Positions 36,792-46,010 of a DNA stretch of 64,000 nucleotides are shown piece after piece. This stretch comes from PGYT01 sp963675055 (lineage in GTDB: Bacteria; Bacteroidota; Ignavibacteria; Ignavibacteriales; Melioribacteraceae): the NCBI GenBank assembly GCA_963675055.2, contig CAXXJE010000002.1, positions 62,001 to 126,000 of the forward strand, read 5' to 3'. The number at the start of each line of letters is the position of its first letter. Position 1 is the stretch's first letter. The notes below the pieces were generated by a model. The model was not told where the DNA came from, searched no databases, and saw only the letters and a list, made by a program, of their open reading frames with translations. The position numbers and the translations under genes were made by a program.

Positions 36792-38006
36792 CTATTTTTC
36801 TTCTATCGTACCGTCTTTATATGTATATGCCACCTCCCATGCTGGAGTACCGGCATCATTTAAAGACCAAAAATTAAAAAGACCTTTTGCCCGATCGCCA
36901 TTACTGTTTAGTTCCACGGTTCCGCAAACGCCTTCGTATCCGTTAAGGGTATTAAAAACCCGTATTTTAAGCCCCGAAATAGATTCTGTTTCTTCACTGT
37001 TTGCAATAATTTCTGCTGCAACACGCATTGCATCATAAGACAGGTATGCATATATGCCTGCTGTACTTGAACCGAGGCGTGATTTAAAATTTAAATATTC
37101 GGTTGTTTCTTCTATTCCGTATACCGGAGCGCAAAAATTGGTTTTACGTGCGCAGGACACCGCGTTTGTATCTGTAAGTAAATAACTGTTTGTCGCGATA
37201 CCATCACTTCCAAACCAGGTAATTTTATTCAAGACCGAATCCGTTAAAGCCATTGCCAGAATATCAGCGCCTTCATCAAAACATGATATCTGTAAACCAA
37301 TCGTTGAAGAATCGTTTACTTCCATTACATCTTTTAAAACCGTCGAAATACTATCCATAGCTTCCGCATAGAGAGATTGCCTGAAACTCCAGTAGCTTGA
37401 TGTTTTAAGCACCGTGCCCCCTTTAGATTCGAACCTGGACTTTATACTGGCTGTCAGCCCATTTCCCCAAACATCATCACGATGTATCATCGACAGATAA
37501 TTGATTCCCTTTAACCGGGCAAGCTCCGCTATGGCCTCAGCCATCTCCGAATCGTCCGGCACTATCCTGAATATATTATCATCCGCTGCCGAAAGTTCCA
37601 ATGAGGTGCTGCTGGGACTGATAATAACCGCATCGGAACTGTTGATTAAATCCTTGCAGCTAAGAAGTTCCATACTTGTCAGGGGACCGACAATTATGCG
37701 AATACCCTGATTAAGATATGATTCAAGCAGTTCTACGGCCATGTCCGGTTCTGTTTGTGTATCGTCATATTTAAGGACGATTTTCGTATTTATGCCCTGT
37801 GATGATAAACTGCTGTTTGCGTCTTCGACCGCCAGTTCAAGCGCTTCTAAAATTGTAGTGCCCTGCTGACCAAAGGAGCCGCTTAGTGGAATCAGCGCAC
37901 CGATGCTAATTTCACGCGCTGATGGTTCCGGATCATTTGTCGAATCAGAGCAGCCCGTTAATATCAAAAGAGCCACCGCTAACATTAAGGAAATAAATTT
38001 TTTCAT
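36792..38006 (-). CDS. Periplasmic-binding lipoprotein (branched-chain amino acid type, Peripla_BP_6)
   Basis: 404 residues with lipobox LILTGC (C18). The mature chain opens EISIGALIPLSGSFGQQG, the hallmark of Leu/Ile/Val-binding proteins, followed by two Rossmann-like lobes (IRIIVGPLTSMELL, VIISPSSTSLEL). It would bind a small ligand outside the inner membrane. No permease or ATPase genes of the LIV family are near, so it may work with a receptor or distant transporter. GGAGGGCGG precedes the ATG at 38006; the open frame continues to 38171 but has no signal sequence there. Confidence 0.85.
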   Translation of the reverse strand: MKKFISLMLAVALLILTGCSDSTNDPEPSAREISIGALIPLSGSFGQQGTTILEALELAVEDANSSLSSQGINTKIVLKYDDTQTEPDMAVELLESYLNQGIRIIVGPLTSMELLSCKDLINSSDAVIISPSSTSLELSAADDNIFRIVPDDSEMAEAIAELARLKGINYLSMIHRDDVWGNGLTASIKSRFESKGGTVLKTSSYWSFRQSLYAEAMDSISTVLKDVMEVNDSSTIGLQISCFDEGADILAMALTDSVLNKITWFGSDGIATNSYLLTDTNAVSCARKTNFCAPVYGIEETTEYLNFKSRLGSSTAGIYAYLSYDAMRVAAEIIANSEETESISGLKIRVFNTLNGYEGVCGTVELNSNGDRAKGLFNFWSLNDAGTPAWEVAYTYKDGTIEEK

Positions 38007-38190
38007 TACCGCCCTCCACATTATTTTCGTATCATTAAATCTAACTCTTTTCTGTATTAGATGAATATCACTATTGATATCCAGCACAATATTTATTTCA
38101 AAAAAGACTTTGCAAAGATAGTCACACTCCCTACCTCTGTCATCCCGGAGCCCGATAGTAAAATAGTCCACCCCAGATTAATTTTGCCAT

Positions 38191-38213
38191 ATACCTGTGT
38201 GGCAAATAACCGG
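38191..38213. repeat. Short copy of the GTGGCAAATAACC repeat
   Basis: The 13-base word GTGGCAAATAACC (38199-38211), preceded by ATACCTGT, recurs exactly at 40322-40334, preceded by CACCTATCAGC. It lies just downstream of the 38282 gene on its reading strand. Read as one end of the structured intergenic element described at 39564 and 40310. Confidence 0.5.
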
Positions 38214-38281
38214 CTTGTCCCGAACCAAGACTCTGATGTACTCTATCGGAATTTTGCTTATTTAAAAAGTTCATGCATTAT

Positions 38282-39493
38282 TTAATCATTTCCATTTTTC
38301 CACGCGTCTGGAGATCCAATTGATTTTGCCTGCGGTAATAACTTTTCCGGCTCTGCGACAAATATTTTATCAATTAATTCTTTTAAATTCCGAACATTAT
38401 ATTCATCAATTTCTTTTTTAATTTGGTCTTCAGTAAATAAAATCTTATAACGTCGTTCAAGCTCTTTTTTAAATTCTTTTGTATAAATAAATCCAACTTT
38501 TGCAGTTTTATGCATCACTTCAAGCGGACCTAAAAAAATAAGTGCATCATATGCATCATACATTGTTTGGTCCGGCCAGACATTTAACATATGATTACCT
38601 ATATAGCTCTCTCGACCAAATACATTATCTTTCAATGTGAAAGCAATGGGTTTATTACCATAGGCCTCGAAAGCACTATCCCAAATTCCATTTCCGATAC
38701 GATCCCATTTTATAGTAACTGTTTCATCCTGTATAAAAAATAAATTTACATTATGGAATCGAATTGAATAGGTTTTGCCCGGATGCAATTGATGGAAATA
38801 AGTCCCGACATTCCAATAGAATTCATCCTCTTTATCTTTTATGTTTTTATAAGCATGTCTTGTATTCGTTAGAAATATACCTTTTTTCCCGCTTTTGAAT
38901 TCATTCAATTCCGATAAGATTGTTTTATACATGAGGAAATCAAAGCTGCTAAGTGTTTTACGAAATAATTCAACATCCTGAATTGTCTTTATCTCAGACC
39001 AATAAGTAGGGTTTGCCACGCCAAAAACCTTGAAACGTTTATCCACAGGCAGCGACTTATTAACTATATAGATTGTATGCAACAAATCGAAGTATGTTTT
39101 ATAGGACCAGCCTAAACCGCTGAACCCGTCTTGAAAAGCTGGATAAAGTAGTTCAACGTTTTCAGTTTCCGACTCAAAATATGCGTCTATATATTGCTGT
39201 TTGTTTATTGAGATTGCTTCGAGAAATATATATTTCAATTTATCATTAAAGGTAGGTGTTTTAAGTAATTCCCGGTAAAATTCAAAAGGCTCAACTGCAG
39301 TATGTAAGGCGTCATCAAAGATAATCAGATCATGAGCCTCAAGAGTATTTAATACAAAATCAACAGGATCCTTCCCTTCTTTGGTTAAAACATCAATGTA
39401 AGGCTGTAATCTTTTATCGCTGCTGATTTGCTGACTTAAAACTATCTGAACTGTAAAAAACATTAATAAAGTTATCAATGTAAAAAGTCGCAT
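38282..39493 (-). CDS. Secreted protein, possibly erythromycin-esterase/ChaN-like fold
   Basis: 403 residues with a signal peptide ending at VLSQ (residue 20). The order HDLIIFDDALHTAVEPFEFY, then LKYIFLEAI, then GIFLTNTRHAY resembles the layout of EreA/ChaN-like proteins (an acidic/His strand, an Glu-ending strand, and a distal His), but identity is too low to be sure of activity. The C-terminal 100 residues are Lys/Glu-rich helices. GGAGG precedes the ATG. The gene is AT-rich and lies between the folded intergenic repeats of the accessory block. Confidence 0.5.
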   Translation of the reverse strand: MRLFTLITLLMFFTVQIVLSQQISSDKRLQPYIDVLTKEGKDPVDFVLNTLEAHDLIIFDDALHTAVEPFEFYRELLKTPTFNDKLKYIFLEAISINKQQYIDAYFESETENVELLYPAFQDGFSGLGWSYKTYFDLLHTIYIVNKSLPVDKRFKVFGVANPTYWSEIKTIQDVELFRKTLSSFDFLMYKTILSELNEFKSGKKGIFLTNTRHAYKNIKDKEDEFYWNVGTYFHQLHPGKTYSIRFHNVNLFFIQDETVTIKWDRIGNGIWDSAFEAYGNKPIAFTLKDNVFGRESYIGNHMLNVWPDQTMYDAYDALIFLGPLEVMHKTAKVGFIYTKEFKKELERRYKILFTEDQIKKEIDEYNVRNLKELIDKIFVAEPEKLLPQAKSIGSPDAWKNGND

Positions 39494-39563
39494 ATTTATA
39501 CCTCCATTAATTGCATGAATTTATTAATAATCAGTATTAAAAGTGATCTTTTTACAAATGTCT

Positions 39564-39680
39564 ACAGGTATTGCCGATAACCCCTGCCTCCAACTGACTT
39601 CCGTGAACTGACGGAATTATTGAGGCGGGCGGGTTGCCTGTCCCGCACAATTTATGCGGGGCTTTGCCGGTTAGGTGCCA
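39564..39680. repeat. Folded GC-rich intergenic element A (attC-like)
   Basis: About 115 bases, far more GC-rich than the flanking genes. TTGCCGATAACCCC (39571-39584) on the left and GGGGCTTTGCCGG (39658-39670) on the right form an imperfect inverted pair; inner arms include TTCCGT/ACGGAA and GCCTC/GAGGC, plus CCCGC/GCGGG. The right end carries GTTAGGT (39670-39676), which fits the integron core consensus GTTRRRY; the left end does not fit its partner consensus. No integrase is in the window. Confidence 0.45.
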
Positions 39681-39700
39681 ATTGACTTTTTGTCGTTAAT

Positions 39701-40288
39701 CTAGCGTGGTTCGGGCACTTGAAAAATACATTTTTTTATTACATATTCTTGAATACCAAAAAAAGTCTCAAATCTATATTTGACCTTACCGACACCTTTT
39801 ACAAACCATACGTCTACCATACCAGCATCCCTGCATACTGTTTTGTATATAAAATGATAACAATCATAATATGTTTCATTTGGAGTATATATTGTATCAG
39901 TTTTACTTATTAACGTGACACCACGACCAAAACTACAGTCATAACCAGATGGTAATTCCCAACTATCTCCTATAGACGCTGTGTAATCATATAAGAGAAA
40001 CTCAGTGCTGTCAGTTATATTCAAATAATATATCTTGTTATTATTCTCTCTCATCCAGTATTCTGATTCCTTTGATCCGTCAGTAAATCCGTATAATAAT
40101 TCTCCACGTACTCTTAAAGTATCAAATATTTCTTCTATTCTACTGGTATTAACTCTCATATATTCCCATTGATTTCCAATTTCCATCGGATAAAACTCTT
40201 CATGTTCTATAGTATTATCATTTGGGAATTCACACCCCGTTACAATACAAAGGGATAAGAGCATGATATATATTAACTTATCTTTCAT
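39701..40288 (-). CDS. Lipoprotein of unknown function
   Basis: 195 residues with a lipobox (IVTGC, C19). The mature start EFYPMEIGNQWEY is a segment found at the head of many small secreted proteins of this phylum. The rest is beta-rich, with DTLRVRGELLYGF and GVGKVKYRFETFFG. No catalytic motif is visible. AT-rich. It lies alone between two folded intergenic elements (39564-39680 and 40310-40530), which gives it the look of a single-gene cassette. Confidence 0.6.
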   Translation of the reverse strand: MKDKLIYIMLLSLCIVTGCEFPNDNTIEHEEFYPMEIGNQWEYMRVNTSRIEEIFDTLRVRGELLYGFTDGSKESEYWMRENNNKIYYLNITDSTEFLLYDYTASIGDSWELPSGYDCSFGRGVTLISKTDTIYTPNETYYDCYHFIYKTVCRDAGMVDVWFVKGVGKVKYRFETFFGIQEYVIKKCIFQVPEPR

Positions 40289-40309
40289 TTTCTTTACTGT
40301 AATTCTTTA

Positions 40310-40530
40310 GCACCTATCAGCGTGGCAAATAACCCGCCGCCCATAACTACTTAGCCGGTTGACCACAACTGCCGGGAATTTACATCCACGTTTAACATTC
40401 AGAAAAAACGCGGCAACACTAATTATTTATTCAATACATTTTTAAAAGCTTACTTTCTTTTTGCTCTTCACTTCAGAAAATCAATTCAGCTACCCCGCCA
40501 CGCGGGGCGGTTGCCCTTGAGGTGCTTGTT
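40310..40530. repeat. Folded intergenic element B (attC-like)
   Basis: About 220 bases bounded by GCACCT (40310-40315) and AGGTGC (40520-40525), a terminal inverted pair. Inside, TGGCAAATAACCCGCC on the left faces GGGGCGGTTGCCC on the right, and CCCCGCCACGCGGGG (40493-40507) is a perfect short hairpin. It shares GTGGCAAATAACC with 38199-38211 and the general plan of element A. Between the arms the sequence is AT-rich. Confidence 0.45.
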
Positions 40531-40543
40531 ATATAGCGTCTTA

Positions 40544-40759
40544 CTATTCTATTTCAATAAATGCCTCTTCACTTTCAGAATTAGCAACATTTATTCTTAT
40601 AGTTTTTCCATCTTTTGTTTGTGCAGTAATAGACATATTTGTAATAGGTGGTCGTATATCATCACCCATTAACTTTCCAATAATCTCTTTGCCAGTAACC
40701 TCATCATAAATATATCCACCACCATCAACAGTGGAAAAAGATAAAAGGATATTTTTCAT
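40544..40759 (-). CDS. Small hypothetical protein
   Basis: 71 residues: an acidic, beta-rich chain (YIYDEVTGKEIIGKLMG, then TNMSITAQTKDGKTIRI). No signal peptide, no recognised family. GAGGGA precedes the ATG. It starts 15 bases after the stop of the 103-residue gene, so it belongs to a three-gene unit 41592-40544. Location and AT-richness mark it as accessory. Confidence 0.5.
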   Translation of the reverse strand: MKNILLSFSTVDGGGYIYDEVTGKEIIGKLMGDDIRPPITNMSITAQTKDGKTIRINVANSESEEAFIEIE

Positions 40760-40774
40760 AATCCCTCAAAGAAT

Positions 40775-41086
40775 TTATTTTTCAAAATCTTCTACCGATA
40801 TTATCTCATCATGACCGACTAGTATTGGAGTCCCTCGAATAACTCCGCGATTAGGTGTACAAATTAAAAATGTTCTTGATTCTAAAATGGCTATAATAGG
40901 TTCATTTTCTATTTCATCATTTTCACCAACCACGGCGGTATATTTTTTATTATTGTGTTTGTATGTTAACGAATAGATTTTTCTACCTGATACTTCTCCA
41001 ACAATATCCTTATTGTATTTTACAATGCCATTATAATATTCTTCTGATTGTTTTTCGTCTTTTACTTTTGGAACAAAAATTTTCAT
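40775..41086 (-). CDS. Hypothetical protein
   Basis: 103 residues, mixed beta/helix, no signal. Segments SGRKIYSLTYKHNNKKYTAVVG and NRGVIRGTPILVGHDEI suggest a small beta barrel, without a family match. AAGGAT precedes the ATG. Middle gene of the three-gene unit, 15 bases before the 71-residue gene. Confidence 0.5.
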   Translation of the reverse strand: MKIFVPKVKDEKQSEEYYNGIVKYNKDIVGEVSGRKIYSLTYKHNNKKYTAVVGENDEIENEPIIAILESRTFLICTPNRGVIRGTPILVGHDEIISVEDFEK

Positions 41087-41115
41087 AATTATCCTTTAGC
41101 TATAGCGTAGCATAT

Positions 41116-41592
41116 TTAATTTTGTAATAATTCTAAAGTTGTTGAAAACATTTCTGTATCAAAATATTTTTTCTTGAATTTTGGGTATTGCTTTTTAATC
41201 TCCTTTATTCCGTCAAGAACTGAAGAAAATTGCTTTTCATAATCATTACGAAAATATGTATCAATTACATAGTTGAAATGATCATCTAACATAAATTTTC
41301 TTTTTTCACGTTTGTAAAAATATAACAGCAAGTCATGTTGAAATAAACGCAGTTCTATAAATCCGACAATGTCATTATAACGCCAAGGGACTGATCTTTC
41401 ATTAAATCTTATTTCAAATGTCAACTGGAGGTTTTTATCAAACAGCATTCCTTCAGATTCGAATGACTCTTTCTTTTCAGTAATATATTTTTGAAATTTT
41501 TTATCATAATTGTTATGCCATTCATCAATCGAACGGGAATAGATTGGAATTACCGAAAATAATTTCGTTTCAGATTCAAGGTTTTTATACAT
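41116..41592 (-). CDS. Hypothetical protein
   Basis: 158 residues, charged and helical with many Phe/Tyr (FEIRFNERSVPWRYND, FIELRLFQHDLLLYFYKR). No signal, no membrane helix, no known motif. First gene of the AT-rich three-gene minus-strand unit. Small immunity-type proteins often look like this, but no toxin gene is adjacent, so I do not assign that role. Confidence 0.5.
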   Translation of the reverse strand: MYKNLESETKLFSVIPIYSRSIDEWHNNYDKKFQKYITEKKESFESEGMLFDKNLQLTFEIRFNERSVPWRYNDIVGFIELRLFQHDLLLYFYKREKRKFMLDDHFNYVIDTYFRNDYEKQFSSVLDGIKEIKKQYPKFKKKYFDTEMFSTTLELLQN

Positions 41593-41923
41593 CCAAGCAA
41601 CTCAAAATAATTTTTATAATTTGTTCAATATTATTCTACGCTATAAAACTATTATTTAACCCGACGAGACTGATATCAGCAGGATTCGTAACCGCGATAT
41701 TCTATACCGCTTAATCAACTCTGATTTTTATTCCGAAACGTTGTAACGCATTTGTTTAATTACACTTAATTGCTGCGAAATATACAAACCATGGTATCTT
41801 AACCCGAAATCATTGTCCGTCTGACGATCCAACGGAGTGTTCCGGCTAACTCCAGTCATTTGTAACTTATATTAAAAATTTCGCTCTAAACGGTAATAGG
41901 TTTCTCACTTTGCGCCATCGTAA

Positions 41924-42094
41924 GATAGGTACGTTCTCCACGTTATAAAATTACTGGAAATTGAAGGTAAATACAATGTTAAACCAGCCGGGGAAGAGAA
42001 AGATGGCGGCGAGATGGTATTTCAATTGAAATTCCATGGTAACTCAATTGTAATTTATCGTTGTACTATGAAAAGGTCGTCCAGGTCAAAATGA
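41924..42094 (+). pseudogene. Possible gene fragment
   Basis: An open plus-strand frame without a start codon near its beginning encodes a protein-like string (for example VIKLLEIEGKYNVKP and GEMVFQLKFHGNSIVIY) and ends in TGA at 42092. It may be the C-terminal remnant of a deleted gene. Chance cannot be excluded, and no family is recognised. Confidence 0.25.
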
Positions 42095-42119
42095 CTTAAT
42101 GACAACGATTATTTTATCC

Positions 42120-42167
42120 GTCATTTCGAGTAATCGATTGATCCTTTTCGATTGCGAGAAATCTTTA
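42120..42167. repeat. Dispersed hairpin repeat, copy 1
   Basis: GTCATTTCGA at the left and GAGAAATCTTT at the right enclose a stem AATCGA/TCGATT (42132-42137 with 42148-42153). The same ends with a different stem occur at 44897-44944. Confidence 0.55.
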
Positions 42168-42436
42168 ATACAATTGAATTAAAGATATCTCCTCTCCGTC
42201 AAATGACGAATCGTCGATATGACAAGTTGCTGCCCCAATTGAATTGACTGACTCTCCGTTAAACGACATAATATACTACAGAATTACACTCGAGTCACCG
42301 TCCGTTTCAAAACTTATCTGTAAATGCATTCTAACATTTCTGCGAAGTAAAATTATATTAGTCTTAGCCTACTTTTCGTTGTAACCTTTTTCCCGAAGCT
42401 TTCGTCAATACTGTAATATCTTTTTGGGGGAAATCC

Positions 42437-44863
42437 ATGTTCAAAACAAATCTTGTTATTGCTTTACGAAATCTTCTCAAGTACAAATTCTATTCATTCC
42501 TGAATATTACCGGACTCGCAATCGGGATTGCTGTATGTCTCCTGATCCTCCTCTTCGTGCAGGATGAGTTGAATTACGACAAGTACAATGACAAAGCCGA
42601 CAGGATTTACAGGATAATAGCCGATTTCAGTCTGGGCGGTAACGAGCTTCATACACCCGATCTCGGCGCGCCTACAGGTCCGGCTTTTCTTGCCGATTTC
42701 CCCGAAGTTGAAAACTATGTCAGGATTCAAACAACAGGCGGCTGGTTCGTGCAGTACGGCGACAAGTCATTTAAGGAAACCGAAGTATTACGTGCCGATT
42801 CAACTTTCTTCGATATTTTTACTATTCCATTAATAAGCGGTAACCCGATAACCGCGTTGAACAAGCCGCATACTCTTGTACTTAGTCAAAGGGCAGCAGT
42901 AAAGTATTTCGGAAAGGAAGATCCGCTCGGTAAAACACTTAAGCTGGATAACCGCACTGACTATGAAGTTACAGGTGTTTATAAAGACATTCCGGCTAAT
43001 TCACATTTTCAAGCTGAGTTCATACTCGCTCTGAATATAAAGCCGGGAACAAGTTCCGACTACTGGCTCGGCAACATGAACAATATAACATATATCGTAT
43101 TACAGGAAAATTACGACTACAAAAAGCTGGAAGCCAAATTCCCCGCCATGATTGAAAAATATATCGGTCCGGAAATTATAAAGTTCACCGGCAAAACGTT
43201 GGAAGAATTCTTTAAAGCGGGAAATAGAACCGGATTCTACCTGCAGCCTTTAGCCGATATACACCTATACTCCGACTTGCAGGACGACATAGGCGTTAAC
43301 GGTGATATTAAATACGTCCTGATATTTTCGGCAATTGCGGTATTTATCTTAATAATTGCCTGCATAAATTTCATGAACCTGTCTACCGCACGGTCATCCG
43401 GCAGAGCAAAGGAAGTTGGGGTTAAGAAAGTCCTCGGCTCAGGGAAAGGAGAACTTGTTAAACAGTTCCTGACCGAGTCAATGGTAATGAGTTTGCTGGC
43501 AATGATATTCGCGTTAATCATTATTCCATTGGTACTCCCATTCTTCAACAATCTGTCCGGAAAGGAACTGCATATATCGAGTTTATTAAGTCTGGAATTT
43601 CTGGCGGGAATAATAACTCTGACTGTTCTGATAGGAATTCTTGCAGGAAGTTATCCGGCGCTATTCATATCATCATTTAATCCGGCATCAATATTAAAAG
43701 GTGAGTTAAGAAGCGGAACCGGGAACGGTACGCTGCGAAGTTCACTAGTAGTTTTTCAGTTCGCAGCATCCATTATCATGATAACTGCTACGATAGTTGT
43801 TGCGGGACAATTGAATTATATACAGAATAAGAAACTGGGATTCAACAAAGAGCAGGTTCTCGTTGTACATGATACGTTTATACTCGGCGACAGGGCACAG
43901 TCATTTAAGAATGAAGTAGCAGCCCTCCCGGGGATTCTATCCGGCACAGTAACCAACGCATTGCCTGTCGAATCTCCCGGTTATAATAACGGCACATTCC
44001 GCGACGGGAGACCGGACGACGAGAAACTGGCTGCGCTGGGAAGCTGGAGTGTTGACGAGGATTATATCCCCACTCTCGGAATGGAAATTATAAAAGGCAG
44101 GAATTTTTCAAAAGAGTTCGGAAGTGACTCGCTATCGGTTGTTATAAATGAGGCTGTTGCACAACACTTCGAATGGGATGACCCGGTAGGTAAAGTCCTC
44201 AGCCAGTTCAGTTCAAACGACGGCAGCCAGATAACAAACTATCATGTAATAGGTGTTGTTAAAAACTTTCATTACGAGTCTCTCAAAAATTCCATCGGAC
44301 CGGTAATGTTCTTTATGCGGCATGGTAATTCGCGAACAGCCTTCAGGTTCAAAAGTGATAACACATCCGGGATAATTGAATCTATAAAATCTAAATGGGA
44401 AGAGTTCGTACCCGGCCAGGCTTTTGAGTATACTTTTATGGACGAGGACTTCAACAAGACGTACAGCGCCGAACAGAAAGTCGGGGAGATATTCAGCGTG
44501 TTCGCGTTTCTTGCAATATTTATCGGCTGTCTCGGGTTATTCGGACTTGCTGCATACACCGCCGAGCAGAAAACCAAGGAGATTGGCATACGTAAAGTTC
44601 TCGGCGCTAGCGTACCGGGAATTGTCTTTCTGCTTTCAAGTGAATTTGTTAAACTGATTATAATTGCTTTTGTAGTAGCCGCTCCAATTGCTTACTACTA
44701 TATGAATATGTGGCTGCAGGATTTCCATTACCGGATTGATTTAACCAGTTGGATGTTCGCCTCGGCGGGACTTATCGCACTAGGAATTGCGATGCTGACT
44801 GTTAGCTATCACGCAATAAAAATAGCGATAACTAATCCGTCGAAGTCGTTGAGGTATGAGTAG
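42437..44863 (+). CDS. FtsX/MacB-core ABC-type permease, isolated copy 7
   Basis: 808 residues with the two-fold FtsX/MacB plan of the 11-26 kb array. Box DELNYDKYN, signatures RAKEVGVKKVLGSG (about 323-336) and KTKEIGIRKVLGAS (about 712-725), tail NPSKSLRYE. No ATPase motif. GGGGG lies before the ATG. It stands alone, 16.5 kb from the array, flanked by repeats of the 42120 and 44897 type, which suggests transposition or rearrangement of a paralogue. Confidence 0.9.
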   Translation: MFKTNLVIALRNLLKYKFYSFLNITGLAIGIAVCLLILLFVQDELNYDKYNDKADRIYRIIADFSLGGNELHTPDLGAPTGPAFLADFPEVENYVRIQTTGGWFVQYGDKSFKETEVLRADSTFFDIFTIPLISGNPITALNKPHTLVLSQRAAVKYFGKEDPLGKTLKLDNRTDYEVTGVYKDIPANSHFQAEFILALNIKPGTSSDYWLGNMNNITYIVLQENYDYKKLEAKFPAMIEKYIGPEIIKFTGKTLEEFFKAGNRTGFYLQPLADIHLYSDLQDDIGVNGDIKYVLIFSAIAVFILIIACINFMNLSTARSSGRAKEVGVKKVLGSGKGELVKQFLTESMVMSLLAMIFALIIIPLVLPFFNNLSGKELHISSLLSLEFLAGIITLTVLIGILAGSYPALFISSFNPASILKGELRSGTGNGTLRSSLVVFQFAASIIMITATIVVAGQLNYIQNKKLGFNKEQVLVVHDTFILGDRAQSFKNEVAALPGILSGTVTNALPVESPGYNNGTFRDGRPDDEKLAALGSWSVDEDYIPTLGMEIIKGRNFSKEFGSDSLSVVINEAVAQHFEWDDPVGKVLSQFSSNDGSQITNYHVIGVVKNFHYESLKNSIGPVMFFMRHGNSRTAFRFKSDNTSGIIESIKSKWEEFVPGQAFEYTFMDEDFNKTYSAEQKVGEIFSVFAFLAIFIGCLGLFGLAAYTAEQKTKEIGIRKVLGASVPGIVFLLSSEFVKLIIIAFVVAAPIAYYYMNMWLQDFHYRIDLTSWMFASAGLIALGIAMLTVSYHAIKIAITNPSKSLRYE

Positions 44864-44896
44864 TGCTATGCTTTCATTTGTTATCGCTATCAGATT

Positions 44897-44944
44897 GTCA
44901 TTTCGAATCCCTCACATTATTTTGGTGAGGATGAGAAATCTTTA
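44897..44944. repeat. Dispersed hairpin repeat, copy 2
   Basis: GTCATTTCGA ... GAGAAATCTTT with stem CCTCAC/GTGAGG (44910-44915 with 44925-44930). The stem sequence differs entirely from copy 1 but pairing is kept, so the structure is conserved. It lies 33 bases after the permease stop. Confidence 0.6.
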
Positions 44945-45107
44945 AATTGCAGATGTATATTACTCCCAGACGTTACTCTCACATAAATCCGCTATCACTC
45001 CGATATTATTGCTGTTAACAAATATCGAAATATTGACTGCAATAATTATATAAAGAAGTATTAATTTTGCTCATCACAAAACTAATATCCGGAGTCTTAT
45101 CCTGCCT

Positions 45108-45998
45108 ATGAAACGTTGCGCATTTTTATCTATGGACTCCCTCGAGGATTTTGTCTGTTATGATGAGCTGCTGATCGAACCGTTCCGGCTTGCCGGCTGG
45201 AACTTGGATACAATCTCCTGGCGGGCTGATAACATTGACTGGAACGAGTATGATGTTGTTAATATTCGTTCAACATGGGATTACCAGGATGACCATACTG
45301 AATTTATCAAGCAACTTGAACAAATCAATGAATCCGATACTGTACTTGCAAATGATCTTGATTTAGTTAAATGGAATATAGATAAAAAGTATCTTCTTGA
45401 TCTTGAGTACAAAGGAATCGAGATAGTACCTTCCCGGGTATTTAATTCTTTCAACCTGGAATCCGCTTTGCAGCTATTTGATACTTATCAAACCGAGCAG
45501 ATAGTAATTAAGCCTACTATCAGCGCCAATGCCGATAATACATTTCGCTTAAGCAAAACAGATTTATCCCGGTCATCCGAAAAATTACAAAGTGTTTTCC
45601 GATCTCATGCGCACATCATCCAGCCATTTATTGATTCCATTATCACTGAAGGTGAGTACTCCCTGTTTTACTTCGGTGGTGAGTTCAGTCACTGTATTCT
45701 CAAAACACCCAAGCGGGACGATTTCAGAGTCCAGGAAGAACATGGCGGAGTACTAAAATCCGCAGAGGCTAAACCCGGGATGATAGAAGCGGCTTCGAAA
45801 GTATTTAATGCTTTACCTGCTCAGGCATTATATGCACGAATTGATTTTGTCAGATCCGGTAATTCATTCCTGCTTATGGAAGTTGAATTGATTGAACCGT
45901 CCCTATATTTCAACATGGATGAGTATGCCGCACAAAGGTATGTTGATGCTTTTATTAAGTGGTATTACAACTACAAAAAAGGATCCGCAACGGAATAA
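45108..45998 (+). CDS. RimK/glutathione-synthetase-like ATP-grasp protein
   Basis: 296 residues. The start DELLIEPFRLAGW and NIRSTWDYQ are typical of the small ATP-grasp group that includes DcsG of cycloserine synthesis. The ATP-grasp core follows: QIVIKPTISANADNTFRL (about 141-158), the QPFIDSIITEGEYSLFYF strand pair, and the metal-binding end LLMEVELIEPSLYF (about 264-277). It should ligate a carboxylate to an amine using ATP; substrates are unknown. No ribosome site of note. No biosynthetic partners are near, so it is an orphan enzyme here. Confidence 0.83.
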   Translation: MKRCAFLSMDSLEDFVCYDELLIEPFRLAGWNLDTISWRADNIDWNEYDVVNIRSTWDYQDDHTEFIKQLEQINESDTVLANDLDLVKWNIDKKYLLDLEYKGIEIVPSRVFNSFNLESALQLFDTYQTEQIVIKPTISANADNTFRLSKTDLSRSSEKLQSVFRSHAHIIQPFIDSIITEGEYSLFYFGGEFSHCILKTPKRDDFRVQEEHGGVLKSAEAKPGMIEAASKVFNALPAQALYARIDFVRSGNSFLLMEVELIEPSLYFNMDEYAAQRYVDAFIKWYYNYKKGSATE

Positions 45999-46010
45999 TT
46001 TTACACGATA

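Larger units (their letters stand above)
41593..42436. other. Long intergenic region with repeat and possible gene remnant
   Basis: About 840 bases without an intact gene, the longest such stretch in the window. It holds a protein-like frame without a start (41924-42094), a hairpin repeat of the GTCATTTCGA...GAGAAATCTTT type (42120-42167) and a TATAGCGTAG word shared in inverted form with 41101-41111. Probably a site of past insertion or deletion at the edge of the accessory block. Confidence 0.5.

Noticed and set aside
38007..38171. N-terminal extension of the solute-binding lipoprotein
   Set aside because: A GGAGG site and signal peptide with lipobox start at 38006; an N-terminal extension would prevent export.
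39564..40530. Proposal that the folded elements are true integron attC sites
   Set aside because: Only one end of one element fits the core-site consensus and no integrase gene is present, so they are listed as attC-like repeats only.
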